A DNA stretch of 64,000 bases from positions 281,135,341-281,199,340 of the forward strand of contig CM060990.1 of NCBI GenBank assembly GCA_030765065.1. The letters are read 5' to 3'. Of this stretch, positions 34,500 through 46,455 are shown piece by piece. How positions within the stretch are numbered: the stretch's first letter is position 1; every line of letters starts with the position of its first letter. Origin of the DNA: Deroplatys truncata (taxonomy: Eukaryota > Arthropoda > Insecta > Mantodea > Mantidae). A program made the translations under genes and the position numbers. The notes below the pieces were generated by a model. That model searched no databases. It was not told where the DNA came from and worked only from the letters and a program-made list of their open reading frames with translations.

Positions 34500-35474
34500 G
34501 TGTCGCCAATAGGTAATAACAACACTGGACAATTTGGAACATTAGTTGGTGTATTTTACAAATTAAAACCAAAAGAACTGCCAGCTGTCGATCCTATGAT
34601 CAGCAGCATTAGAAGATCTCGTTACCGAAGCACTTCTTAACCTCTTATACACGCTGCTGTAGAATAAAACCTGTTTGATAATTGAACATTTGTATCTGCT
34701 ATATATCCCAAGACTGGGCCGCAAAGTAAGAGCACATTTCTGATTACGCTACATGATAGAAAGCCAAATCGTTGAATCTTCGGTTTGATACACCAGCAAG
34801 GAATACTAAGGGAAGAGCCGTTGCATTTGGTGGCCTTTGATGCTCATGGACACCCATCACAATCTGGAGCTGATTAAAAGGCTTTTGTAATGGTTGAAGT
34901 TATGTCAAAGCTTGTTAAATCGTATCCTCTAAAAATGTCTCCAGCGCCATCTGGGTTGACCACTACATGTCTAATTACGGAAGGATGGAGGCGATTTTAG
35001 CCGACAGCGTAACCGTTCACAAGGGGAAGAAATTTATAGAGATGCTCCATAAAGCCAGAACAAAGTTGCATCTCACCCGCTATTATCACCCACAGTCTAA
35101 TTTCAGCGAACGGATAATGCGTTACGTTTGGATTTATTTGCGTGTCCATTCTAACACTAAACACACTAATTGGACTAATTAGATCACCTATATACATATA
35201 TTTGGTATTTAACCGCAGTGTAAACTGCAATACTAGATGCGAGGCGATAAAATTGCATACTGGAAATAGGCCCGATAATATAATTCCTGGCATTCCAGAA
35301 CTGTTCGCACTGTCGATTAGACCGATGCGACAAGGATTCAAAGAGCATTTAAAAGACTTAAGGAGATGGCAGGAAAATGAAATGAAAAGGAGAGATCTTC
35401 ATACACGGACATCTGAAATAAATGAAAGAGCCCTCGTGAGAAATGTCAATAAATCCTCGCTACTAAATAGATAA
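34500..35474 (+). pseudogene. pol: Integrase remnant of element B
   Basis: Core motifs survive in pieces: LVAFDAHGHPSQSG (first Asp region, about 34825-34870), SKLVKSYPLKM, a second-Asp region read as MEAILADSVTVHKGKKFIE, and the Glu region in YYHPQSNFSERIMRYV (about 35080-35130). The order matches element A. No env frame was recognised in 35475-36857. Confidence 0.65.
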
Positions 35475-36857
35475 TATTGGCGAATATACAAGGTTTGAAA
35501 ATGCCCACACACTATCACAGACAAGTTAGGAGATAGGGTTTATCAGCTGCAAGACTCGAAAACAGGTAAAATTATTGGTAAATATAATGTCGCTTTAATG
35601 AGACCGTTTAAGCGCCTTTTATTGTGCACCAGAATGACAACGGCATTGTTACGATGTGTGCGTAAGCTGTCAACGTCGTTCCTGCTCAAACCGAAAGAAA
35701 GTAATGCGAACAGCCCATAGGCAATAGAACAAATTGGATAGGACAACATTTCTTCATACAACGGTGAATAAATAATTGTCAAGCTTGTCTCAGACTTTTC
35801 TTAAATTGGCTCGTACAATGGCACTGTTATAAGTGAAATGAGAGAAATTACATTGTTACAGACACCGTAGAAAAACGCTCAATTCAAAGAAAGATGGGAC
35901 AAGTTTATGATCTAAACAAACGGAAAAATATGAGGGGTGTACACAGGTATAGAACTGTTACTTACGCAAGCTATAATGACACATTAAGACACCGCCAGAA
36001 TAAATGGGCTTAGGACAAAAATTTGGTTAAATGAAGGCTGTAAAACGCATATATGATGTATAAGCAGTGAAGTGAAGTGCTAAGTGTAACAAGCACACGC
36101 GAGTGATCGTGTGCCAAACGGCCCTTCATGGTGGACCAAAAAATAGGAACCATAACATTCTGCGTAAAATGGCAGCCTATGTAAACAAAACTAACTGGAG
36201 AACTGAATAATGTAAAGTCAGAAGCACAGAATAGTTGACCAAATATGTAACTAGAGTATTATTATTGTTGCTGCTATTGTTATACAAATGTGGATGTATC
36301 AAAGTTACCTGAGGTTTCATTAGTATATTGTTGTGTCTATCGTGCACTTGATCTCGTGCAGTGTAATTAGATGTGATAACAATTTTATACAGTTGATTTG
36401 CAGTGTTCAAAGATTTTCTGTACAATTTTAGTGTAACAAAAATGAAAGAAAACATTTATAATGAAACAAAAACTGGCTTGACCCAAATATATGTAACCAG
36501 TGTTATATCACTTAATGAGTGTATAGCTAGAAAACTTGCCACACATCTCTGTGGTGTGTTACTGTATCTGTTTTAGTAAAGTGTACCTTGTGTAATGTAG
36601 TTGGATGAGATGATGTATTTTATGTACTTTTTGCACTGATCAAAGATTTTTTGTGAATTTCTTTTTCAGATGAATGAAACAAAAGCGTTATAATGTAATA
36701 ACAAAACTTTACGAAACGCTCGCCATCTACCACTTACAAAAATGGCCATATCAATTAATCAAATAATTATAATATGCAGACTTGTGTCTTAGATGCGAAG
36801 CCGTGAGAAATTCTCCATCAGTTTTTAGTCCGATGTAAAATTCATCACCAGGGCATG
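35475..36857 (+). other. Untranslated 3' region of element B
   Basis: Between integrase and 3' LTR. AT-rich with scattered stops in all frames; a possible integrase C-terminal tail near 35530-35610 (LGDRVYQLQDSKTGKIIG-like, plus strand). No env gene seen. Confidence 0.45.
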
Positions 36858-37338
36858 TGTAACCATACATTGCATACGAGATAAATTAGATTGAAAATTA
36901 GTTAAATAATAAATTCAGAGAGTACTCCTAGATAAACAAAGGATACCATTAATACATAACTTAACCAGAACGTTAAATAACGCAATCGTAAACACGAACA
37001 AATTCAGCACTCAGGTGAAAAAGCTTGCGTGCAAATTGAAAAGACGATCCTCCTAATGAAGGGCACGAGAAATGCAGTTAGCCCAGACACAAAAGAACTT
37101 TAACGTACATTTCAGGTAAAGCACAAATGATATACCGCCAGAACGGGAACATCTGTTTGTTAACCTGAGGTACGCGCTTCGAAATAAGAGAACTAGGATT
37201 ATGCATATTCTAAAAGTACGTGTTGTTTCATATAATCAGGCAAGGCAGCGTGTAAATATGTCGCGACCGATAACTTTCGAAAGCTAAAAGGGGGCGTAAT
37301 CAAATGTTCGCATTATCCAATTGAATGGAATATATATA

Positions 37339-39209
37339 CAGGGCGAATCACTTAAAACGTGCACCGCAAGAATTTCGGAAATGGAAAGTGCTATTGATGT
37401 GCAGTTTTCACAGCATTGATTGGTAGCCAAGGGGTTGGTACATTTAGGCTATAAACATATTTTAGTAATACTGAGAAAGTGTACTTTTTTAGCAAACATA
37501 CAATTTTCAAATAGAACAATGCCTAATTACATCAACAGAATAAAGGTGGGGTAAATTGGAATGTCAGTGGCATTTGTTGCAAGATTCTAGTGCAAGTGGT
37601 TTACAAGAAATCTTATTTTGAAACTTGTACAACCTGTGGTAGCACAAACTAAAGGAAAACAAAAAGGAATTACAATACTTCTGTGGATTCTTACAAGTAA
37701 AGAGAACATAGACCTTCAAAGGTCGTGTTCAAAATTACCACCGGCAGCTTCAATACACGCTTCCAGTCTGCTATGGATAGACTGCTGCACATGTTCTAGG
37801 ATTTCAGCGGAAAATTTAGAGCAGGCAGCAGTAATACGTCGTTTCATATCGTCTGGTGTAGTTGGTACATCCTTGTAGACAGTATCTTTCAGCTTTCCCC
37901 ACAGAAAAAAGTCCAAAGGGTTCAGATCCGGTGAACGGGCCGGCCAAGATACAGGTCCTCTTCGTCCAATCCAACGATTTGGAAAAACTTCCGTTAAGAC
38001 AAGTTGTAGTACTTCGTGCACTATGGGCCGGACAGCCATCATGTTGATACCATAGGTTCCTCCTAGTCTGCAAAGGAACGTCTCTTAGCATCTGTGGCAG
38101 ATTGTCTGTCAGGAGGCTGCGATACCTGTATGAGTTCATTGTTCCTTCTATAAACAAAGGGCCTATGAGCTGATGGTTCACTATCCCACACCACACGTTT
38201 AAACTCCATGGACGCTGACGTTCCACCTGACGAAGCCAATGGTATTGTCAACAGACCAATAGTGCATGTTTCTGCAGTGTACCTGGCCATGATTAGTAAA
38301 TGTTGCCTGATCACTAAACAAGATACATGATGAATCTGGAGTATCATGTCTTAATGCCCATGTACAAAAGTTAACACGATTCTCAAAACCGTTTCCATGC
38401 GGCTCTTGATAGAGAGAGATGTGATAGTGATGGAACCTATGTCGATGGAGAGTGCGCTGTACACTTTCCTGACTTATGCCGCTTCCACGTGCGATTGTGC
38501 GGGAGCTAATTTGCGTATCTACTGCAACGGCAACCGAAACATTAACTTCTGCCTCTTCTCCAGTCACTTGTTTGTTTCTGTTAGGTTTTCTAGATGTTAC
38601 AGTACCACTTTCACGTAATTGGTTGAAGAGGTTGATAAATAATTGCCGAGATGGTTGACGTCTATTGGGATACGTTTCCGCATACACCGTACAGGAACGA
38701 ACTACATTCTTCCTAGATCCTCTATACACCATGAGCATGTCGGCTTTTTCTGCATTAGTAAACCCCATCTTCCACTCACGGCTTACTGCTTGAACAGTCA
38801 CAAATTAACTGACCAGAAAGTCGCAATGCATCAAGGAACAGAAAACACAATGCAAACAGACATAACAATATCGTACCTAGCAACTAAGCAGGTTGATAGG
38901 ACAAACAATTGTCGGGGTGGAAACTTTTCAAAATACGATTTCTCGTAAACCACTTGCACTAGAATCCTGCAACAAAGATCATTGACATTCTAATTTACCC
39001 TACATTTCTTCTGTGGATGTAACTAGGCATTGTTCCTTTTAAAAGTTGTATGTTTGCTCAAAAAGTACACTTTCTCACTATTATTAAAATCTGTTTATAG
39101 GGTAAATGTACGAGCCCCTGACTAACAATCAATGCTGTGAAAACTGCACATCAATAGCACTTTTCATTTCCGAAATATTTGCGGTGCAAGTTTTAGGTGA
39201 TTCACCCTG
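37339..39209 (-). mobile_element. Tc1/mariner-superfamily element with long inverted repeats
   Basis: 1871 bp with terminal inverted repeats of about 284 bp (37339-37622 and 38926-39209, close to 88% identical by eye), starting CAGGG(C/T)GAATCAC. The TA target duplication is intact on both sides. It sits inside the 3' LTR of element B, so it is younger than B. It has one transposase gene on the minus strand with two frameshifts. Inverted repeats of this length are well beyond the 20-30 bp of classic mariner. Confidence 0.92.
37716..38768 (-). pseudogene. Transposase with N-terminal HTH (DUF4817-like), two frameshifts
   Basis: The start is taken at ATG 38768 (MGFTNAEKADMLMVYRGS); the family usually begins with this helix-turn-helix, resembling the DUF4817 domain. 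A second HTH follows (SSRTIARGSGISQESVQRTL). First catalytic Asp: ILFSDQATFTNHG. A frameshift near 38225 leads to RQRPWSLNVWCGIVNHQL. The second Asp is in WYQHDGCPAHSA, then another frameshift near 38020. The third acidic site is in PARSPDLNPLDFFLWG, with 109 nt between the two Asp codons, i.e. about 36-37 residues. The C-terminal helices end at 37716. About 350 residues in all, full length for the family. Confidence 0.85.
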
Positions 39210-39588
39210 TATATGCACATAAAGATGACGAATTAATTCTAAATGAAATGTGTCACTAGTAACCGTGAAACATCTCAAAAGCTCCACATGATCCAGAAAA
39301 CATAGAGAGGAATTCCATTATATACATGTATACTACACATGATAATTATATGCACACAAAGTAAAGCAGATAAAACTGATCCGGATTTATTATTCTACAG
39401 TATTAGGAAAATTAATCCTTTAGAAATTTAAACAGTCTCACAGCTCAACTGACTCAGGAGGACAATAGCCGACATCGCAGAGGACACAGAACAGCGATAA
39501 AAGTCAGGCACTTCTAAACGCACTACATATCCTTTCCCGTCCTTTCCCGCCTCCTCACACCAACTATCGGAACAAACCATTGGCTTCA

Positions 39589-40085
39589 AAAGTTAGATGT
39601 AAACTGATATTCACATTATATTCAGGAGGAAAACACTTTCAATCATGCTTAATACGCCTGGTTTATACATAAAGCTGATTATACCATTTTAATTAAACCG
39701 AACTGTTGGGATGATACTCCATTTTAACGATAATGAAAATTGATATTGGCATTGGATTCAAGAGCGAAGTATCATTCAATATCACTTCATACGGTCAAGT
39801 CGAACAATATACATTTTATATTTAATCGATCGACGACACGTGATCTCCGATAGCGGCTTCCAGTACTTTGTGAAATCGATATGATAGGGGAAGGCGTAAT
39901 AATTTGATACCTACAAGACTTTTCCCAATCAAAGCTTACAGGAAACAAACGATTAGAGTGGGTGGATGTGACATTTGACACCTGCTGGCGGTCTTTTTTG
40001 TCGGACGCTTTGTGAAATCGATAGAGGTGGACAGGTTAGATGACGATAAATATTAGGTTATATTGTAAGCTATTCTCCTACTACG
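39589..40085 (+). repeat. Dispersed repeat copy 2, right part
   Basis: Reverse complement of about 8410-8910 of copy 1. Continues the left part (28027-28710) after removal of element B. Confidence 0.75.
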
Positions 40086-40569
40086 GCTATGGAATGTGAT
40101 TTATTTTGGAATAATTCATTAGAAATGAAATGTTTTGATTAGGTTGTGTAGTATGTCTTTTTTCGAATAAACACGATTAAAGAAATATTAGTAATGAAAA
40201 TTATGCATTTACCTTTTCTGGAACATGACAATGGAGTCCTTTTCAACATCTGACATGTCAATCGCAGAAGCCTGCCTCTCATACTCCGAATTTGGTTTCA
40301 TCACATGAGAAGCAAAATGCGAATAAAAAAATAGTTTTCTGGAGCTGTATATATCTGCCTCTGTGGAGTGGTTTTTATGATGTAGGCGATGGTGTCTAAC
40401 CCAGTCATATAAAGTGCACTAAAAGCAAAAGAACAGGAGATTAGAGGAATAAAATCGTTAAGATTTATTGTCAAATGTTTTAATATAAGCACTGATATAT
40501 TAATGTTGTGTGCACAGGAGGCGTGTGTTCATTCAAGTGTGCAAGTATTTAAACTGTGTCAAAGAACAA
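40086..40569. other. Non-coding
   Basis: No feature recognised. Confidence 0.4.
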
Positions 40570-41385
40570 CTAGTTTGGGGATATTTGTGGAGGTCCCTAA
40601 AGCCTTCAACATAATAGATAATTGCATTCGTTTTTAAGGAATCCAGGATTTCGGTATTAGGGATTATCTCTTAAAGGATTTAAGTCCTACAAGGTTATTT
40701 TCAAGTAACCAAAGTTATGCAAATGTATGCAGATACAGAATTACTTAAGCGTATTCTATCACAAACCAAAACCATTAAATATGGTGTTATTGAGGGCTCA
40801 ATCTTAGATGCTGCGTTGTATTTACTTCACATAAATGTCTTGTATCTCTCATGCAGCAGTACTAAGTATATCCTTTTCGCTAACAACAAAGGTATTTTTG
40901 CTACTAGTGATATACATATAGCACAGGTAATTAAAAATCAGTCTGTTCACACAGACACGGGTAACTGGGGTCGTTATGGTAGGGACTCGTGAACATAAGC
41001 TCCAGGGTTCAAATCGCACCAGTATTGAGGTGTTTTATAGGTTTTTCTGAGTCCGCATAACTAGAAAATGCCGATGGGTAAGCTAAACTTAGCTATGGAA
41101 CGTTTCTCTCCCAAACTCCCCTTCTCAAATATAACTTCATTACATATATCTCCAATGCAAACCGCTTGTGGTGACATATGTAGTAAGAGCGGGAGTTAAA
41201 TTCTATTTTAAAAGGCTCCGTTAATAAACGTTTTAAATAGCTTGAGGATGATACAGTTCTTACCTACGTTGATAAAACAAACTTCTTGGGTTTATGGCAA
41301 GATCAAACATTACTCTGGCATATACATATAGATGTAATATAAAAGCGCTTAAGTAAAGCGTGTTATACTTTTAAGATTAATAAAC
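40570..41385 (+). pseudogene. Non-LTR reverse transcriptase fragment, split by a SINE
   Basis: Decayed palm of a CR1/Jockey-type reverse transcriptase. GIFVEVPKAFNIIDNCI corresponds to the D-x-SKAFD motif. TIKYGVIEGSILDAALYLLH corresponds to YGVPQGSILGP. KYILFANNKGIF corresponds to the FADD catalytic box, with both Asp now Asn. After the inserted SINE the thumb resumes: KTNFLGLWQDQTLLWHIHID, then KRLSKACYTFKIN near 41340-41375. Truncated at both ends. Confidence 0.72.
40955..41235 (+). repeat. tRNA-derived SINE inside the non-LTR fragment
   Basis: A tRNA-like head (GGGGTCGTTATGGTAGGGAC, box A region) precedes a perfect box B, GGTTCAAATC (41006-41015). A body of about 220 bp follows with no coding sense. 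It interrupts the reverse-transcriptase homology between the FANN box and the thumb. The target duplication was not found. Confidence 0.68.
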
Positions 41386-42554
41386 TGTGACGCAACGGCT
41401 ATGGCCCAAGGTAATTCGGAATTTAGCGCCAATGGAGAGATAAATAGAGAAAAGCAGTCACGGTATCGCTCTTGCCCAACGGAAACACCAGAACCGCTAT
41501 CGACAGATAAATCAGAATCTTCTGTAAGTTTCCCTTTCCCCGACCCTCGAGCATTCTGGAACTCCTTGAAAAATTCCATTGGCTATATAGGTGAAGTTCT
41601 AGTGAGTTAGTAAGACAGGGAGTGAGTTAGTGAGTGCATTTCTGCCTCGACAAAAAGAGCTGTTCGAGTGAGTTTGGGACGACTGTTGTGACGCACAGCG
41701 AGTACTGCTATTGCAAGAGATTTCAGAGCCTTGTGTTCGATTCTCCAACGAGTGAAGCGGAAGAAAGAAGAGGTTATGCCGTGCATATTTCATTACGCCG
41801 CTAAGTCGCGAAGAAGGTGAAGTCACAATGTAAGTTGAACTAGATAACATTAGTGAAGTGACGGTGAGAACTGGACAAAGTCACAATACAAATGACAAAC
41901 ACAAGCTGTATACGCTTTCTATGTTTTTCTCACTTCCACTCATTAATTATGTAATAACTCAAATAACAAAAACAAGCTGTGGACGCTTTCTATGTTTTGC
42001 TTAAACACAGTCCTTGTTGATGTATGCGGTAATATCCTGGGATAATTCATCACATTCTAAACGAATCTAATAAAGTACAGAAGTCTTATAGAGTAATTAT
42101 GAAATAAACTATAGAAGGGGCTTTAGGAAATATTTTAAACTTCTCAGATCCATCATTTACCTTGCATTTATACTCTGGAAAGTTTTACGTATATAAAAAC
42201 TACTTTTCTAGATTTCTTACAGGCCTCTCACTGCTTTAGTTTATTACATATAAGAACGACATTCTCGAATTCTGCAGGCAAAGCCATCATGCTGGAATAC
42301 AAGTCAACTGACATACTCGACTCGATACTTTCCTTTTCGTAATTATTTCAAAATCAGAGGAGAAATTACAAAGAGCAGCTTAAAAAAAGCTTCAAAATTT
42401 AATATTGAAATATCAACCGATAAAATTAAAGTGATTTTATTTTTTTGGAAAATATTCAATTCCATGCAACATTAGTATAAATAATCCATATTAAAATGAG
42501 ATATTTCAATTAATTACTGTTTATAACTTTTCATACATGGGTGATGACATGATT
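41386..42554. other. Mostly non-coding; small ORF and short tandem repeat
   Basis: 41401-41610 is an ATG frame of 69 codons (MAQGNSEFSANGEINREKQS...) rich in Ser/Pro/Glu with no known domain. A 34-nt segment, acaarcacaagctgt(a/g)t..., is repeated at about 41892 and 41964 (period near 72). Confidence 0.35.
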
Positions 42555-42850
42555 AACAAAGTTTCTAAATTTCCAAAAATTACTGAGAGTGCTACCAATA
42601 TGTTAAAACCATCCCAAGTACAAATATACACATGGCTGAAGATTTAGGACCACTTTACGCTTATGGCAATGAAGCACGAACAATAAGGACATGCGATGAT
42701 ATTCAATTAACAGCGGAAATGCGAGTCATACGATCAACTAAAGGATGCTCAATGCCTGACATTCACCAGGAACTTCAAATTGAAGCTATCCTTAATTATC
42801 TACAGCCATACAGACTCCAAAGGAGATAACACATTTACAGGACGAATCGC
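42555..42850 (+). pseudogene. C-terminal scrap of a non-LTR retrotransposon ORF2
   Basis: The ATG frame 42632-42829 reads LYAYGNEARTIRTCDDIQLT, then AEMRVIRSTKGCSMPDI and QELQIEAILNYLQPYRLQ. This resembles the distal part of insect endonuclease-reverse transcriptase proteins, which carry LYG-E-W, AAEMRFLR and EL-I--IL--I--YR motifs after the polymerase. Probably a 5'-truncated fragment. Confidence 0.5.
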
Positions 42851-43708
42851 ATCAGAAGTCGTAAATAAATTTTTCATATGTTCTAAGATGACAAAGAAAT
42901 TTATGTAAACCTAAGATGCGCTGGAATGAGACCGTAACAGATCCATTAGAGTGTAATACTTGAAATGTGATAATGATGATGATTATTATTATAGAGATTC
43001 AGACGTTCACTTATTTAACTAAAGGAGTAGATAAGAACACACCTTCAAGTATTCATCGTCAGTCTAGTTTATACGGCAGAAGGTTTTGCTTACAATGGTA
43101 TCAAACTACCTCTGCGTGCAAAAGCGATGCCAGCATTGCCCTTGTTTAGACGTCACATATCAGCAGCTCTCCACCAACGTTACTCGCACTTCTATACCAC
43201 AGAAGAACTTTGAAAGAATTAATTTATATATGTAAATTATATAAAACTGACTCTGATAAATTACATTGACTAGCTTTACGAAGAAATATGAACTTTGTAC
43301 ATCTTATGTCATGTAAATCACCATAATAAACCTTTTATCATGTTTGTATAATCTTTAGATGCAGTAAACTGACATACTTATCAGTTGCATTTCCATATGG
43401 CAGGTATCCCATATAATCGGCCTTATTTGAATTTAGTTTATACCGGATAGCGCGGATGCCAAAATATTTGCCTAAGCAGAATTACAAAGGGGACTTCACA
43501 CCGACAGAGAGGAGACCGCTAAGTGAAAGGCGAATGCTTGAAAACGAACACTTTAACAGCTTTTACTGGTCCCAGAGCTCTTTCAGTAGAGAATTTGCCT
43601 ACTATATGAGACGTTCCGAGTTCGATTGCCGGCTGGGTTCCAGAAAGTTGTCTTTAAACAAAAACGTTTCATGTATGCCCAGAGCCTGGTGTTTGAATCT
43701 GAGAGTAC

Positions 43709-43711
<3 letters not shown>
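42851..43711. other. Non-coding
   Basis: AT-rich with no recognised gene; a 134-codon frame at 43456-43860 runs through the GT microsatellite and has no domain. Confidence 0.4.

Positions 43712-43755
<44 letters not shown>
43712..43755 (+). repeat. (GT)n microsatellite
   Basis: About 22 uninterrupted TG units. Confidence 0.97.
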
Positions 43756-43758
<3 letters not shown>

Positions 43759-43879
43759 GGTGTTATCGGTTATTTAATAAGTAATTCGCTCATTAACAAG
43801 AATTCAGGTTTGCCGCTTAACGCAAACCTGAGGACCGTGTCAAGTTATTTAGTTCCATGAAAGTTAATCTATGATCGAC

Positions 43880-44005
43880 CTTCGTAGCCGTGGTCGCTGG
43901 AAGTGTATAGCTTTGGCGCTCCGCCAAGCTGAGGGTCGCGGGTTCGAGTCCCGCCATGGACATGGGTGTTTGTGTGTGTGTGTCTGTGTGTTGCGTGTGT
44001 AAAAG
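43880..44005 (+). repeat. tRNA-derived SINE with GT-rich tail
   Basis: A tRNA-like head (CGTAGCCGTGGTCGCTGG) leads to a perfect box B, GGTTCGAGTCC (43941-43951), then CCGCCATGGACATGG and a GT-rich tail (about 43969-44000). A short SINE, or a tRNA pseudogene with tail. Confidence 0.72.
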
Positions 44006-46440
44006 CGGTAAAGAAATCAGTAAACACAGTAATCATAAACTGCGTAAAACAAGGGAACTTAACAAATAAACAATCATGTGGTGGACAAGAAATTTAGAAG
44101 TATGGCTTTTAAATATATTCAAAAAATCTACAATCAGTACAATTATATGGCACCAATTGGTGCCGCAAAGTTAACATCGTTAAACGAAACTTAATTTTAT
44201 TATATTTATCCACCCTTAAATGTGCGTTAGAATTAAATTATTTTATATTGGTGCATTATTCATAATAAGCATGTGCAAAAACATGCCTACCTTGGTGCAC
44301 GAATTGGTGTAAGGGCCTCTCAGCCTCAAGTTCTAACTATAATGATTCATTCAAAACACAGCCTTCGAGCCCCAGCTGCAGTTTGATGCGTCTCCACACA
44401 GATCGTAACCATATCTGTGTGTTTACTATTGCTGAACGTTACCTTTTTTCCGAATGACCTGGCTCGAACTGCATGTAGGTGACCACGCGACGCTTATCAG
44501 TACGAAACTACCACGTATACACATACAGACAGCAGCACTACTTTAGTGACATTTCGCTTTGTACCTGCACTGCCCCTTTGAACAGCAGTGATGCAGCAAT
44601 TTCGTTTGTAGCTATGTATGCGGGAAACATAAAACTGCAAAGGACAGCTTGTTTGGGCCACCTGGTTTACAATTTATCTACTCAGTAGCAATAAACAACC
44701 AAAGCAAACAAGTGGTAATTTTTAGTTGAATAAAAGCTAGCCTGCTGTCCTCCCATAAACATTATTTTATACATGCTTACGGCAAGTCTTAGCAAACCGT
44801 ATTCTATCACATGCCTATAATTATAATAGATGCTACTTCTATCGGAAATATTATCTTGGTAATCTGTAAACGGAAAATAAAAACCCAACCTTTACTATAT
44901 TTGGCCTCAGAAAATAGTTTGGTTATACGCTTCCCTTTAACAAGAGAATGCACGCATTGCGCTATACCCTAAGCGCCTGTCAGAGGTAAACTGAACGTCC
45001 TACATTTTCCAAATTTAGTATTTTCCTTTCACAGAACAATGGAGTACCATGGTCACTAATGTAATGAAAGAAATAAGAATTATGACCTTGTCTCTCGCAT
45101 TACCAGTCTGGATCCCAATTCCAGCTGAATTTGGCGGCATCTTGAATTTTTATTACAAGGTTTCCTTCAGTTTTTAGGGGTAAATATCAGTAGTTTTAGA
45201 AAATATAAATTGTGAGCTCATTTCCAACTCATTTCTTTCACATTCTCAGAGTGCTCGTTTAGAAGGGGAGGACAAGGCAAGTTCCATATGAAGGAGTATT
45301 GCTATATTATTTGCACTACGCTTTGGGCGCCAATTTGATGGTAGTAGTACCTTGAAGGAGGAGTTGTATTGGACTGTATTGTAGTTCAACTGTTGGAGAG
45401 CCCAAATTGATGAAGTAACTGCCCCGCGTATGGTACAAAGTTTCCGGTGGCCTTCGCCGCAACGTTCACTTTCCGGTGGCCTTCGCCCCAACGTTTAGGA
45501 ATCAACTTTGTATTTTTATGTTTCTTTAAATATTATATATATTTATGTTTGCCTCGGCTGCGTCAGTGTTAATTTGTAGAAACATGTATCTCTTAGCAGG
45601 GGATGATGCGGCTAAAGAATGTAGGCTTACACAAATTATAATTTTTACTTAACTCCTTTTATTCATCCTTCACACGATTAAATAACCCTTCACTGATATA
45701 GAGAGCTGTGTGATTATTTATTAATTACTTGCACTTTTTAACACGTAAACTTTATAATATTCTCTCCGTAATAATTTTATGTCTTACACTGAATACGTAT
45801 TTAGCTGCTCGGGAACGCGTCTAGCGTCCGGTTGGGTACGCTATCTTCTAGCGACAGGCGTTTACCGCTTGAATTTGCAAATTTCTCTATTTCAAGTCTC
45901 TGATTGGCTAATTTTACTCCAATAGAATACTTTTATTTAACTTTCAGCTTTTCTAGTTGTTGATTGGCTATTTATAAACTGTTTTAAATATTACATTATT
46001 GTTCCAAGAATTACTAGCATTATTAAACTTTCCAATTCTTTATTGCCTCAAGGTTACCTCATTGTTAGCAACTTTCGACTTCTATTCTCACAGCTTCTAC
46101 ATTATTAAATTACGTAATACATTCACATAAAATTATTATTCATGTACACAATAATATAAACATAATACAATGACTGTTACATACATTTTACATATTATTA
46201 CATACACATATTGCTTTAAGGCTGGCTGTTATTTTTTTATATTACATAATTAGACTGAAATTATTTTAGTGTTAAAAATACTGCCGCACTTTCACTTTTT
46301 CACTTACTTCACTAGCCTTCGTGGAGGACGAACTTGCCGTTGAGAAGCCTTGGTTTTGTACAGATGTGTATGGTTTTTGCTCTGTATTCATGACGGATGT
46401 TGATTTACCCAGCGCTGGGGCTACTGTTGTTTCGTGTAAG
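44006..46440. other. Non-coding; one 29-bp tandem duplication
   Basis: 45442-45499 contains two copies of a 29-bp unit (TTTCCGGTGGCCTTCGCC followed by G/C-CAACGTT). Two ATTGGCT motifs lie at about 45903 and 45962. No gene recognised. Confidence 0.4.
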
Positions 46441-46455
46441 CGGTACAAATCAAAA

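Larger units (their letters stand above)
28711..39588 (+). mobile_element. LTR retrotransposon B, old Ty3/Gypsy, same group as A
   Basis: LTRs at 28711-29781 and 36858-39588; the second is interrupted by a DNA transposon and has lost about 225 bp internally. Both start TGTAACC and end CTTCA. Flanking four-base duplications are AACG (28707-28710) and AAAG (39589-39592). Removing the element and one copy restores the repeat colinear with 8410-9595. A near-perfect tRNA-Lys PBS follows the 5' LTR. The gag capsid segment (FMEKYWNEGNQHQVRN-like, about 31395-31440) is homologous to that of element A. LTR divergence of roughly 15% and many stops mark it as much older than A. Confidence 0.9.
36858..39588 (+). 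repeat. 3' LTR of element B, interrupted
   Basis: Starts TGTAACC. 36858-37338 and 39210-39588 align in order with the 5' LTR. The Tc1-type element fills 37339-39209, between the TA copies at 37337-37338 and 39210-39211. A deletion of about 225 bp lies at about 39317, between GGAATTCCATT and ATACATGTATAC. Confidence 0.88.

Noticed and set aside
40987-41016. tRNA gene candidate
   Set aside because: Box A and B are present but no full cloverleaf with matching acceptor arms; it fits a SINE head better. The same holds for 43880-43960 and 6090-6145.
43456-43860. 134-codon frame on the plus strand
   Set aside because: It translates the GT microsatellite into a Cys-Val run and has no other recognisable content.
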